A DNA stretch of 56,564 nt from positions 1 through 56,564 of the forward strand of contig JAMOPY010000040.1 of assembly GCA_027064305.1 (NCBI GenBank), read 5' to 3'. A program made the position numbers and the translations under genes. Each line of letters begins with the position of its first letter. Position 1 is the stretch's first letter. The DNA is from Methanobacteriota archaeon. Lineage in GTDB: Archaea; JAADCQ01; Methanopyri; Methanopyrales; Methanopyraceae. Below are positions 15,932-23,515 of the stretch, piece by piece. The notes under the pieces were generated by a model. The model saw only the letters and a program-made list of their open reading frames with translations. It was not told where the DNA came from and did no database searches.

Positions 15932-17158
15932 CTAGGCGAGTTCGACGTCGGAGCCGGCCATCTTGACGCCGGTGATGCGGGCGACGTCCTCGGAGAGGGC
16001 GCGGAGGTCCTCCTTCTCGAGGTTGTGCACGTCGGTCTTGCCGGCGAGTTGGGCGAGCATCTTACACTCCTCGGTGATGACCTTGAGGTAGTTGGCGACG
16101 CGTTCGGCGGCCTCGTCGACGTCGAGGTTCTTGCGGAGTTCGGGGTCCTGGGTGCAGATGCCCTTGGGGCACTTGCCGGTGTGGCACTGCATGCAGGCGG
16201 TGCAGCCCATGGCGATGAGGACGCCGGTGCAGACGTACACGGCGTCGGCGCCGAGGGCGAGGGCCTTGGCCACGTCGGCCCCGTCGCGGATGCCGCCGGA
16301 GATGATGATATCGACCTCGTCGCGGAGTCCGAGCTCGTTGAGGGCCTCGACGGCCTGGACGAGGGCTGCGATGGTGGGGATGCCGGCGTTCTCGGTGGCG
16401 ATCTCGGGGGAGGCGCCGGTCCCGCCCTGCATGCCGTCGATCGCGATGATGTCGGCGCCGGCCTTGGCCGCGATCTTGACGTCCTCCTTGACGCGGCCGG
16501 GGCTGTACTTGACGATGATCGGGACCTTCCAGTCGGTGATCTCGCGGAGCTGCTCGATTTTCATCTTGAGGTCCTCAGGCCCGACGATGTCCATGTGCCG
16601 GGCCGGGGAGAGCGCGTCGGTGCCCTCGGGGATGCCGCGGATCTCCGCGATCTCCTTGGTCACCTTTTCGCCCATGAGGTGGCCGCCCATGCCGGGCTTG
16701 GCGCCCTGTCCGATCTTGATCTCGATCGCGTCCGCGGCGTTGAGGTACTCGGCGGACACGCCGAAGCGGCCGGACGCGTACTGGGCGATGAGCCACTCGG
16801 CCTCCTCGCGCTCCTCGGGGAGCATGCCGCCCTCGCCGGTGTTGGTCGCGGTCCCGACCTTGGCGGTGCCTCGGGCGACCGCGATCTTGGCCTCCCGGCT
16901 CAGGGCGCCGAAGGACATCGCGCCGACGAGGACGGGCGTGTCCAGCTTGAGGGGCCGCTCGGCGAACCGGTCCCCGAGCACGGTCTTGGTCCGGCACGGC
17001 TCCCGGTACTTGTCGATGGGCGGGCGGGAGACCTGGGCGGGTACGATGACCAGGTCGTCGAAGTGCGGGACCTTGCGGCTCGTGCCGAACCCTCGGACCA
17101 CGTACTGCCCGGTCTCGGCCTTCTGCTGGATCTCCTTCACGTGGTCACGCCACCACAC
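15932..17158 (-). CDS. Archaeal glutamate synthase-like FMN protein (GltB central domain)
   Basis: 408 aa. Contains the FMN barrel of glutamate synthase: VLVGAMSFGALSREAK, GTATNTGEGGMLPEE, EIKIGQGAKPGMGGHL, IDGMQGGTGASP and IIISGGIRDGADVAKALALGADAV. A cysteine motif CTACMQCHTGKCPKGIC near residue 330 would hold the [3Fe-4S] cluster. There is no N-terminal amidotransferase or ferredoxin domain in this polypeptide, as in the split archaeal enzymes. GTG 17158 is the start. A TATA-like GTTTAAAAC (minus) lies at 17208-17216. It could supply glutamate or a related reductive amination; the partner subunits are not nearby. Confidence 0.88.
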   Translation of the reverse strand: MWWRDHVKEIQQKAETGQYVVRGFGTSRKVPHFDDLVIVPAQVSRPPIDKYREPCRTKTVLGDRFAERPLKLDTPVLVGAMSFGALSREAKIAVARGTAKVGTATNTGEGGMLPEEREEAEWLIAQYASGRFGVSAEYLNAADAIEIKIGQGAKPGMGGHLMGEKVTKEIAEIRGIPEGTDALSPARHMDIVGPEDLKMKIEQLREITDWKVPIIVKYSPGRVKEDVKIAAKAGADIIAIDGMQGGTGASPEIATENAGIPTIAALVQAVEALNELGLRDEVDIIISGGIRDGADVAKALALGADAVYVCTGVLIAMGCTACMQCHTGKCPKGICTQDPELRKNLDVDEAAERVANYLKVITEECKMLAQLAGKTDVHNLEKEDLRALSEDVARITGVKMAGSDVELA

Positions 17159-17206
17159 CCGCGGCCGCCCCCGGGGAGCGTTCCGCGTTCACCCGGGGGG
17201 AGGGTG

Positions 17207-17216
17207 TTTTAAACCG
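17207..17216 (-). promoter_or_regulatory. Probable TATA box of the GltB-like gene
   Basis: Minus strand GGTTTAAAAC, ~50 bases upstream of GTG 17158, in the divergent spacer shared with tRNA-Arg. Confidence 0.45.
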
Positions 17217-17271
17217 GTCGGGAGTCCTCGGGCCGGGGAGGAGCGCCCCGCGGGCCCGATCGCGACCACAG

Positions 17272-17280
17272 GTTTTTTAA
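17272..17280 (+). promoter_or_regulatory. TATA box of tRNA-Arg
   Basis: GTTTTTTAA ends 32 bases before the tRNA 5' end, giving a start a few bases upstream of the mature tRNA. Confidence 0.6.
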
Positions 17281-17311
17281 GTCCGGTCCGGAGGGGGCGG
17301 GACCGGGGGGA

Positions 17312-17388
17312 GGCCCCGCAGTCTAGCCTGGATAGGACGCGGGCCTGCGGAGCCCGTAGCCCGGGTTCAAATCCCGGCGGGGCCACCA
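17312..17388 (+). tRNA. tRNA-Arg(GCG), CCA encoded, C at position 8
   Basis: 77 nt including CCA. Acceptor GGCCCCG pairs with CGGGGCC, discriminator A. D arm GTCT...GGAC. Anticodon stem 17340-17344/17352-17356 with loop CTGCGGA (17345-17351), anticodon GCG reading CGC. T arm CCGGG-TTCAAAT-CCCGG. Position 8 is C (17319) rather than the near-universal T. Methanopyrus is known to encode C8 in most of its tRNAs and to edit it to U with the deaminase CDAT8, so this base identifies the lineage. A palindromic terminator begins 9 bases downstream. Confidence 0.96.
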
Positions 17389-17396
17389 GTCGGCGC

Positions 17397-17419
17397 ATCG
17401 TTACGATTATCGTAACTAT
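17397..17419 (+). terminator. Palindromic terminator, ATCGTTACGA family (copy 4)
   Basis: ATCGTTACGAT, T, ATCGTAACTAT: an 8-bp perfect inner stem (17400-17407 with 17409-17416), followed by TTTT. It sits 9 bases after the tRNA and overlaps the stop codon of the convergent rimI gene, so it may serve both strands. Confidence 0.7.
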
Positions 17420-17895
17420 TTTCGCAGCCGCTTGACCATGATGACGGCCGTCTCCCCGTCCTGGTAGTACCCCGGTTCCCGCCGCTCCACCCGGTACCCC
17501 AGCCGCTCGTAGAACCGGCGCGCGGGGAAGTTGGACTCCCGCACCTCCAGCCGCACCACGTCGCACCCGCGCTCCCGGATCCGGCGCTCCGCCTCCCGCA
17601 TGAGGATCGTGCCGATCCCGCACCGCCGGTGCTCCGGGTGTACGGCGATGGAGACGATGTGACCCTCGTTCAGCCACCTCCGGACCTCGAAGATGACGTA
17701 CCCGACCACGCGCCCGTGCACCTCCGCCACCAGGAAACCCTCCGGGTTGTTGGACAGGGTGTACAGGAAGACGTAGGTGGGGTAGGGGGACTTCGGGAAC
17801 GCCAGCTCCTCGATCTCGGTGATCTCGGGGATGTCCCGCCGGTGCGCCCGGCGCACCCGGACGCGACGTCCCCGGCGGTCCACGTACTCGATCAC
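17416..17895 (-). CDS. GNAT N-acetyltransferase, RimI-like
   Basis: ~159 aa. Probably an N-terminal protein acetyltransferase. GNAT fold motifs: VRRAHRRDIPEITEIEELAF (motif C/D), GYVIFEV, VHPEHRRCGIGTILMREAE (acetyl-CoA loop with R/QxxGxG/A) and VRESNFPARRFYERLGYR. GTG 17895 overlaps the archaemetzincin stop as GTGA. The reading frame extends to 18021, but the extension lies inside the upstream gene and is Pro/Arg-rich shadow; ATG 17922 is an alternative. Last gene of a three-gene run. Confidence 0.88.
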   Translation of the reverse strand: MIEYVDRRGRRVRVRRAHRRDIPEITEIEELAFPKSPYPTYVFLYTLSNNPEGFLVAEVHGRVVGYVIFEVRRWLNEGHIVSIAVHPEHRRCGIGTILMREAERRIRERGCDVVRLEVRESNFPARRFYERLGYRVERREPGYYQDGETAVIMVKRLRK

Positions 17896-18470
17896 TCCTT
17901 CCGGCAACGCTCCAACCACCATCGGCGCACGCGCTTCAGCAGGGTCTGGGCGCATCGGTCGCAGAAGTTCGGGGACTTCCGGTCCACGTGCATCACGGTG
18001 CTGGAAAAGCTCATCACGCACCGGGGATCGTCGCAGTGCTCCAGGCCGAAGGTGTGGCCGAGCTCGTGCGTGACCTCCTTCACGACCCGTTCCAGGTAGC
18101 GGTCTCGATCCTCGTCCAGCAGCCGGGCCACCGAGACCACGGCCTCACGGCCGTTCACTCGGGCCAGCCCGAAGATGAAGTTCAGCCCGGGCTCGTACAG
18201 GTCCTCGCGCGTGAGCCCTACGATCCGGTGGCACCGTCCGTCCACCTCGGTGAGCCGCTCGAGCAGGGCCTTCCCGAGGTACTGGCCGCGCGCCTCGGAG
18301 TACGCGTCCTCGGGCAGGCTCGCCCTGAGCTCCCGGATCTCCAGGGGCCCGAGGTACCGTCGAAGGTGCCGGGACAGCCGGTCCCGGATCTCGGGGAACC
18401 TCGGGATCGGTTCCCCCATCTCCACGAGCCCGAGGATCAGCCGGGACGTCCCGCCCCCGGTCATCTCCAC
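17892..18470 (-). CDS. amzA: Archaemetzincin zinc metalloprotease
   Basis: 192 aa, the usual length. The metzincin zinc site is HELGHTFGLEHCDDPRC, followed by CVMSFSSTV and SPNFCDRC. This gives the archaemetzincin-specific HExxHxxGxxH plus four-cysteine second zinc site. No signal peptide. Physiological substrates are unknown for the family. GTG 18470 or ATG 18464 may be the start; the former follows the stop of the upstream small membrane protein directly. Confidence 0.95.
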   Translation of the reverse strand: MEMTGGGTSRLILGLVEMGEPIPRFPEIRDRLSRHLRRYLGPLEIRELRASLPEDAYSEARGQYLGKALLERLTEVDGRCHRIVGLTREDLYEPGLNFIFGLARVNGREAVVSVARLLDEDRDRYLERVVKEVTHELGHTFGLEHCDDPRCVMSFSSTVMHVDRKSPNFCDRCAQTLLKRVRRWWLERCRKE

Positions 18471-18695
18471 TCACCTCACGCGGCAGGTTAACACGACGGT
18501 GCCGACCATTAGGAGGAGGAAGCCCGCGAGCCCCATCACCCGGTCCCCTCCCCGGCGGGCGCAGATGATCACGTCGAGGGCTCCGACGAGGAGGGAGAGC
18601 ACTCCGAGGGGCCAGACGGGCCCGCCGAGGAGGGCGACGGCGAGCGCCGCGAGGAGGAGGATCGCGGAGATCCGGGCGATCCGGTTGAGGTCCAC
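18471..18695 (-). CDS. Small membrane protein, unknown function
   Basis: 74 aa with two or three hydrophobic segments: ISAILLLAALAVALLGG, VLSLLVGALDVII and MGLAGFLLLMVGTVVL, separated by the basic turn CARRGGDRV. No recognisable family. GTG 18695 is preceded by GGGGGAGG. The upstream extension of the frame covers the palindrome and part of the 5S gene, so it is not coding. It is directly followed by amzA. Confidence 0.6.
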   Translation of the reverse strand: MDLNRIARISAILLLAALAVALLGGPVWPLGVLSLLVGALDVIICARRGGDRVMGLAGFLLLMVGTVVLTCRVR

Positions 18696-18707
18696 CCGGC
18701 CTCCCCC

Positions 18708-18730
18708 ATCGTTACGATTATCATAACGAT
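18708..18730 (-). terminator. Palindromic terminator, ATCGTTACGA family (copy 5, near-perfect)
   Basis: ATCGTTACGAT, T, ATCATAACGAT: an 11-bp stem with one G-T or mismatch. It lies ~11 bases after the 3' end of the 5S gene (minus strand), preceded by GAAAA. Confidence 0.72.
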
Positions 18731-18740
18731 TTTCGGGGTG

Positions 18741-18870
18741 GACGGCGGCGGCATCCCGGGCTTCCCGCGCCCTCTCGGAGCGCAGTACCACCCGGGACGC
18801 GGCCGGGCTTAACTTCCGGGTTCGAGATGTGGCCCGGGTGTGGCCCCGGCCGCTGTGGCCGCCGCCGTCC
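18741..18870 (-). rRNA. 5S ribosomal RNA, isolated
   Basis: On the minus strand, helix I is formed by GACGGCGGCGG at the 5' end and CCGCCGCCGTC at the 3' end. Between them lie the 5S hallmarks: GGCCACAGCGGCC, CACACCCGGGCCACATC, TCGAACCCGGAAGTTAAGCC (loop B/C region) and GGGTGGTACTGC before GGGAAGCCCGGGATGCC. About 130 nt; ends are set from helix I and could shift by 1-3 bases. A BRE/TATA (GAAAACTATAAG) is centred 26 bases upstream. No 23S or 16S gene adjoins it: neighbours are tatD (upstream) and a small membrane protein (downstream). Confidence 0.93.
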
Positions 18871-18890
18871 CCGCGCGTCCAACCCCGCCT

Positions 18891-18903
18891 ACTTATAGTT
18901 TTC
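18891..18903 (-). promoter_or_regulatory. 5S rRNA promoter
   Basis: The minus strand reads GAAAACTATAAGT, a BRE plus TATA whose centre is ~26 bases before the 5S 5' end. It overlaps the sequence just after the tatD stop codon. Confidence 0.7.
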
Positions 18904-18907
18904 TCCC

Positions 18908-19678
18908 TCAGCGGTCGTAGAACTCCAGGGCGTTCTCGGCCGTGGTCTCCACGACCCTGCCGACCGGCTCCCCCTTCACCTCGGCCACGAGCTCCACGAT
19001 CCGCCAGACGTTCGCGGGCTCGTTCCGCCTCCCCCGCTCGGGCGAGAGGTACGGGCTGTCCGTCTCGGTCAGGGCGCGGTCCAGCGGCACGGACTCAAGC
19101 AGCCGTCGGGTGCGGTCGGTTGGGCCGCGGATGACGTGGATGGTGGAGAGGGAGACGTAGTGTCCCTCCTCCGCGATCCGCCGGGCGAGCTCCGGCGGGC
19201 CGTCGTAGCAGTGGAACATGGCGGTCACGTCGTGCTCCCTCAGGATCCGGAAGGCGTCCTCCTCCGCCTCCCGGGCGTGGATCACGACCGGCTTGTCGAG
19301 CTCCTCGGCGAGCCGGAGGAACCGCTCGAAGACCTCGCGCATGCGCTCGCGCTCCTTGGACCGTTTCACGTAGTGATAGTCCAGTCCGATCTCGCCGATC
19401 GCCGCCAGCTCGTCCGCGTGTTCCCGGATGAGTCGGACGATCTCGTCGATGGCCCGGTCCTGCATTCGGGGGGCCCGGGGCGGGTGCAGGCCGATCGTGG
19501 GGAACACGAAGCCCTCGAACCGGCGGGCCAGCTCGAGGGTGCGCCGGGCGGTGCCGGGGGTGACCCCGCAGTCGTACACGCGCAGGACCCGCTCCCGGGC
19601 GCGTTCGACGACCTCGTCCACGTCCCTCCGGAAGTGGTCGAAGCAGAGGTGGCAGTGGGCGTCCACGGGCCGGTTCAA
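18908..19678 (-). CDS. TatD-family metal-dependent hydrolase/deoxyribonuclease
   Basis: 256 aa. The TIM-barrel metal ligands are visible in order: VDAHCHL (HxH), TIGLHPP, AIGEIGLDYHY (Glu ligand), PVVIHAREAEEDA (His), FHCYDG (His) and TETDSPYL (Asp). This gives all six expected ligands. TTG 19678 or the GTG a few codons later may start it. It is transcribed away from ilvH, with a C/D RNA candidate in the spacer. Confidence 0.92.
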   Translation of the reverse strand: MNRPVDAHCHLCFDHFRRDVDEVVERARERVLRVYDCGVTPGTARRTLELARRFEGFVFPTIGLHPPRAPRMQDRAIDEIVRLIREHADELAAIGEIGLDYHYVKRSKERERMREVFERFLRLAEELDKPVVIHAREAEEDAFRILREHDVTAMFHCYDGPPELARRIAEEGHYVSLSTIHVIRGPTDRTRRLLESVPLDRALTETDSPYLSPERGRRNEPANVWRIVELVAEVKGEPVGRVVETTAENALEFYDR

Positions 19679-19693
19679 GCCGGGAGCCCCCGG

Positions 19694-19746
19694 TCAGCGA
19701 AAGGGCTGGCTCCTCATCGGCCTCGGGTAGGGAGGGCCTGCATCAT
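19694..19746 (-). ncRNA. Candidate C/D-box guide RNA upstream of tatD
   Basis: Minus strand: C-like ATGATGC (19746-19740), 13-base guide, D' CCGA (19726-19723), 2-base spacer, C' CCGATGA (19720-19714), 16-base guide, perfect D CTGA (19697-19694). The box variants match those of the flpA-pit cluster. No convincing target in the 16S of this window. Its central D'-C' module (15 bases) recurs exactly in the thrS leader at ~22205-22219. Confidence 0.45.
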
Positions 19747-19808
19747 CCCGAGGCGCGGGGTGTTACCCAGAAAAGCCCCTTCGGTGCGCGCACCCGGGGG
19801 CCGTCGTC

Positions 19809-20297
19809 ATGGAGGATGGTGAGAAGCGGCGGATCCTGTCGGTGCTCGTGCGGGATCGTCCGGGGGTCATGCAGCGGGTCTCCGGCCTGTTCCGGCGGCG
19901 AGGGTTCAACATCGACTCGATCGCGGAGGGACCGTCGGAGCGGGAGGGGCTGGCGCGGATGACGCTCACGGTGCGCGGGGACGAGCGGACCATCGAGCAG
20001 GTCGTGAAGCAGCTTAACAAGCTTGTCGACGTGATCAAGGTCTCGGAGCTGGACCCGGAGCGCACGGTGGAGCGGCAGCTGGCGCTGGTGAAAATTAAGA
20101 CGAGGGACCGGGCGAGGGCGGCCGAGCTGGCGCGGGCGGCGGGCGCCGAGGTGGTGGACGTGGGGCGCGAGACGATCACGGTGGAGATCGTGGGAGAGCC
20201 GCGGGACGTGGAGTCGCTCCTGGAGCTCATGAACGACATCGGCAGCGTCGTGGAGATCGCGAGAACCGGGATCGTGGCGATGGAGCGGGAGTCCTGA
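19809..20297 (+). CDS. ilvH: Acetolactate synthase small (regulatory) subunit
   Basis: 162 aa. The N-terminal ACT domain (ILSVLVRDRPGVMQRVSGLFRRRGFNI) binds the feedback inhibitor valine. The C-terminal domain (ERQLALVKI, AAGAEVVDVGRETITVEI, VEIARTGIVAMERE) activates IlvB. Length and motif order are standard. ATG 19809 is the start. The large subunit ilvB is not adjacent but ~10 kb away at 30454, on the other strand. It is convergent with thrS, with only 2 bases between stops. Confidence 0.96.
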   Translation: MEDGEKRRILSVLVRDRPGVMQRVSGLFRRRGFNIDSIAEGPSEREGLARMTLTVRGDERTIEQVVKQLNKLVDVIKVSELDPERTVERQLALVKIKTRDRARAAELARAAGAEVVDVGRETITVEIVGEPRDVESLLELMNDIGSVVEIARTGIVAMERES

Positions 20298-20299
20298 GC

Positions 20300-22174
20300 T
20301 CAGCGTCCGAACCGCGGCCGCTCGCTGAGCCGCATCGGCGCGGTCAGCGGCACCCGCGGCTTGCCCTCCGTCTCCCGCTCGAGCCGCTCGACGAGCTCCT
20401 CGAGCGTCATCTCCACCCGCTTCTGCTCCTTGAGCGTTGACTCCTCCCGGATCGTCACCGACAGCGTGCCCTTCTCCACCTCCTCCTCTCCGATAACCAC
20501 CACGTAGGGTACCCACTCCTTGCCCGCGTCCCTGATCTTCCTGCCCACCGGCTCGTCCCGGTCGTCCAGATCGACCCGGAACCCCTCCTCCCGCAGCCGC
20601 TCGGCCACCTTCTCCGCCTCGTCCAGCACCTTCTCGGACACCGGGATCACCCGCACCTGCACGGGGGACAGCCAGGTCGGCAGCGTGGGCAGCCGACCCT
20701 CCCGTTCGAACCGCTTCTGCTGGTGCTCGAGCAGCGCGCAGATCACCCGCTCCAGGCTGCCGGTGGGTGAACAGTGCAGGATCACCGGGTGCCGCTCCTC
20801 CCCGGACTCGTCCGCGAACGTGATGTCGAACCGCTCCCCGCTCTCCACGTCGATCTGCACGGTCGGGTTCTCGATGGGCCGGCCCAGGCTGTCGATGAAC
20901 GCGAAGTCCACCTTGCACTCCCAGTAGTGCTTCCGCTCGGAGAGCACCTCCACGAGGATTGGCTTGGAGTCCCCGTACACCTCCTCCACGGCCTCGGCCA
21001 GCCCCTCGAGCACCTCGGGTCGCTCGTCCAGGAAGTCCTCCGTGACCCGCAGCACGACCTCGTACTCCAGCCCCAGCTCCCGCCCCACCTCCAGGCACAG
21101 CCTCGCCTGCTCCAGGAACTCCTCCACCGCCTGGTCCATGTCGGCGCACACCGTGTGCAGGTCCGGCATCGTGAACGCCCGCAGTCGCTTCAGCCCGACC
21201 ACCTCGCCGCTCTGCTCCAGCCGGAAGCTCTGCGACAGCTCGTACACCTTGAACGGCAGGTGCCGTCGGCTCAGCGTCGTGTCGGCGAGCAGCCGGAACG
21301 CCCCGAAGCAGGCCGCGTACCGGAGCATCAGCGCCCGGTTGCCCGCCCGCAGCCGGTACTGCCGCTCGCCGAACCGGTCCGCGTGCTCCCGGATCGCCTC
21401 CTCGCCCAGGTCGTACATAACCGGCGTCTCCACCACCGCCGCGCCCATCCCCGCCATCAGGTCCTCCACGTACTCCGCCAGGCACCGTCGGATCACGTGC
21501 CCGTACGGGTACCAGCGCACGTGACCCACGTCCGCCGCCGGCTCGTGATCGCAGATCCCCTTCTCCCGCATCAACCGCACGTGGGCCGGCTCCTCCCCGC
21601 CCGACTCCCGCTCCTCGCCCAGCTCGTGCAGCACCAGCCGTCGGAAGTCCTCGGGGCACTCCGACAGGTCCACCTCCTCCACGTCCCTCAGCTCACCGTC
21701 CACGTACACCATGAACGACGACTCGACCTCCCGCTCCTCCCCCGCCTCGGCCGCCTCCGGGGTGACCGTGCGGGACAGCTCCGAGAGCGGGTGCCCCTTG
21801 CAGGCCAGCCGGAACGCCTTGTACCAGCCGAAGGGGGCGCGCACCACCTCGTACCCACGCTCCCGCAGGAGCTCCTCCATCCTCCTCAGCACCTCGACGG
21901 CCACGTCCGGGGAGGCCAGATCCTCCGCGAGGTGCGCGTACGGGTACAGGACGATCCGATCCACCTTCAGCTCGCCGGCGACGTCCTCCACCTCCCGCAC
22001 GGCCGCCTCGGCGACCGCCTCCGGGTCCTCCTCGTCGACCTCCTGCACCGCCGCGAACACGACCAGGCAGTCCTCCACCTCCGCCTCCTTCGTCGGCGGC
22101 TCCTCCTCCGCGATCCCGGTCCTCTGCCGCGCCTCGAACGCCATCTCGTCCGCGTGAATGAGCAGCATCCTCAC
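20300..22174 (-). CDS. thrS: Threonyl-tRNA synthetase, archaeal type
   Basis: 624 aa. The N-terminal ~145 residues (MRMLLIHADEMAFE...) form the archaea-specific, D-Tyr-deacylase-like editing domain that removes Ser from tRNA-Thr. The class II catalytic core shows motif 2 in KVYELSQSFRLEQSGEVVGLKRLRAFTMPDLHT and motif 3 in ILHCSPTGSLERVICALLE. The anticodon-binding domain is the C-terminal ~110 residues (VRVIPVSEKVLDEAEKVAERL, DRDEPVGRKIRDAGKEWVPY). The start is GTG or ATG at 22174. A TATA-like GTTTTTAAG (minus) at 22279-22288 gives an ~80-base leader. Confidence 0.96.
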   Translation of the reverse strand: MRMLLIHADEMAFEARQRTGIAEEEPPTKEAEVEDCLVVFAAVQEVDEEDPEAVAEAAVREVEDVAGELKVDRIVLYPYAHLAEDLASPDVAVEVLRRMEELLRERGYEVVRAPFGWYKAFRLACKGHPLSELSRTVTPEAAEAGEEREVESSFMVYVDGELRDVEEVDLSECPEDFRRLVLHELGEERESGGEEPAHVRLMREKGICDHEPAADVGHVRWYPYGHVIRRCLAEYVEDLMAGMGAAVVETPVMYDLGEEAIREHADRFGERQYRLRAGNRALMLRYAACFGAFRLLADTTLSRRHLPFKVYELSQSFRLEQSGEVVGLKRLRAFTMPDLHTVCADMDQAVEEFLEQARLCLEVGRELGLEYEVVLRVTEDFLDERPEVLEGLAEAVEEVYGDSKPILVEVLSERKHYWECKVDFAFIDSLGRPIENPTVQIDVESGERFDITFADESGEERHPVILHCSPTGSLERVICALLEHQQKRFEREGRLPTLPTWLSPVQVRVIPVSEKVLDEAEKVAERLREEGFRVDLDDRDEPVGRKIRDAGKEWVPYVVVIGEEEVEKGTLSVTIREESTLKEQKRVEMTLEELVERLERETEGKPRVPLTAPMRLSERPRFGR

Positions 22175-22288
22175 CCGGCGAGCCCCGGGCCGGGTCCCCG
22201 ACCCCAGCTGATAGCATCATCGGCCTCGGGTGCAGAAAGGAAACGCCAACGTTCACGGACGTGACCGACGGGCGCGCCCGCTTAAAAA
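22175..22288 (-). promoter_or_regulatory. thrS promoter and leader
   Basis: The minus strand has GGTTTTTAAGC (22278-22288) and then ~80 bases before thrS. The leader contains CCCGAGGCCGATGA, identical to the D'-C' module of the 19694 candidate RNA, but without a proper C box, so I do not call a guide RNA. Confidence 0.4.
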
Positions 22289-22360
22289 CCGTTCCATCCT
22301 GGTCGAACGCGATCCACGCTTAACCGGAGCGCGCGATGCACCGTGCGGGGTGCCCAACTC

Positions 22361-22702
22361 ATGTCCAGGCAGCCCGGAGAACCCGCCCGGGACGAGGAGG
22401 AGAAGGGCCTCATCGCCGTGAAGTACGCCCGGGAGATGCTGGGTGACGAGTACGCGGACCTCGTGGAGAAGATGCACGAGCTCGTCTGGAAGGAGTCCCC
22501 CTTGGACCCCAAGACGACGCACCTGATCGCGCTCGCCCTGGCCGCGGCGTCCGGGGACGACCGTCGGGTGGAGCTGATCGCCGAGACGGCCAAGAACGTC
22601 GCGGACGTGACGGACGAGGAGATCGCCGCCACGCTGGCCCTCGTGGCGTGGGTGGAGGGCGTGTCCAAGTCGACTAGGGCCTGGGGCGTTCTTCGTCGCT
22701 AG
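22361..22702 (+). CDS. Carboxymuconolactone decarboxylase (CMD/AhpD) family protein
   Basis: ~113 aa with the helical CMD core: VKYAREMLGDEYADLVEKMHELVWKES, LDPKTTHLIALALAAASGDDRRVELIAETAKN, TDEEIAATLALVAWVEGVS. The AhpD-type CxxC redox pair is absent, since the family position reads ASGDDR. It is therefore not a typical alkylhydroperoxidase and its reaction is unknown. ATG 22361 has GGGGTG upstream; GTG/ATG codons to 22343 are possible. Its last 29 bases overlap the 3' end of the convergent msvR-like gene. A redox-regulator neighbour hints at a stress role. Confidence 0.72.
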   Translation: MSRQPGEPARDEEEKGLIAVKYAREMLGDEYADLVEKMHELVWKESPLDPKTTHLIALALAAASGDDRRVELIAETAKNVADVTDEEIAATLALVAWVEGVSKSTRAWGVLRR

Positions 22703-23411
22703 CGGGCTCCGCCACGAACACGCATCGGCCCGCCCCCTCACCGCAGCACTCCACCTCCCGGGCCCGGTACCGCCTGCCCCGGAGCTCCGACAGGAACCCG
22801 GCGATGATCCCGGCCTCCAGGGGACACGCGGGACCGTACGGCAGGTCCGAGCACTCGCGGCACCCCTCGATCTCCACGATCACTCGGTCTCCGTCCCTCC
22901 GCACCCTCACGTCGTCCGCTATGGGGCTCAGGTACTCCTCCAGCCTACCCTCGTCCCCGCCCTTCCGAGCCAGCCGGCGGCCGATCTCCCTCCCGATCTC
23001 GTACAGGACCTCCTGAGCGTCGATCCCCAGCGACTCGATCACCGACCGGTAGGCGGCCGAGATCGCGAGCAGGATCGAGGTCCTCGGGTCCCTCCCCCGC
23101 TCCAACGCCCTGGCCACGTACTTCACGGCGTCATCCAGCCGGGGACCCGACACGGTGACCGGGCGACCTGCCAACCCGTAGTAGCGTCGCGGCCTCGGCA
23201 CGCCCCGCTCCTCCCGCACGACGCGGACCAGCCCGGCCCGCTCCAGCTCCTTCAGGTGGTGGTGCACCGTCGACTTGGACATGCCCAGCTCCCGGGCCAG
23301 GTCGGACAGCGTCATCGGTCCACGCTCTCGGAGCAGCTCCAGGATCCGGCGCCGAGACTCGCTGTTCAAGGCCCGGGCCATATCTTCTGGAACGTTAACT
23401 AAAAGCCTCAT
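22674..23411 (-). CDS. MsvR-like ArsR-type regulator with V4R sensor domain
   Basis: 245 aa. The N-terminal winged helix resembles ArsR (residues ~10-85: ALNSESRRRILELLRERG, TLSDLARELGMSKSTVHHHLKELERAGLV). The C-terminal V4R domain carries Cys-rich GCRECSDLPYGPACPLEAG and CCGEGAGRCVF. This architecture is that of MsvR, the methanogen-specific V4R redox regulator. ATG 23411 follows GGGGGT; the frame extends to 23468 without support. A probable TATA (CAAATTAGA, minus) lies at 23469-23478. Likely senses redox state through the cysteines; candidate targets are the TTCGA-N6-TCGAA sites at cooS and rubrerythrin (inference). Confidence 0.85.
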   Translation of the reverse strand: MRLLVNVPEDMARALNSESRRRILELLRERGPMTLSDLARELGMSKSTVHHHLKELERAGLVRVVREERGVPRPRRYYGLAGRPVTVSGPRLDDAVKYVARALERGRDPRTSILLAISAAYRSVIESLGIDAQEVLYEIGREIGRRLARKGGDEGRLEEYLSPIADDVRVRRDGDRVIVEIEGCRECSDLPYGPACPLEAGIIAGFLSELRGRRYRAREVECCGEGAGRCVFVAEPASDEERPRP

Positions 23412-23515
23412 GCTGAGACCCCCCGCTGGGCCGTCCCGCTCCCGGGATCGCCGGTGTTCGATGCTCATCTAATTTGCCCGGTTGGGTGCCCGGGTGAGTT
23501 GGGGAGGAGGGGGCG

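Noticed and set aside
22188-22225. Possible C/D RNA in the thrS leader
   Set aside because: It shares a D'-C' module with the 19694 candidate but has no C box at the right distance, a 9-base second guide and no target in the 16S.
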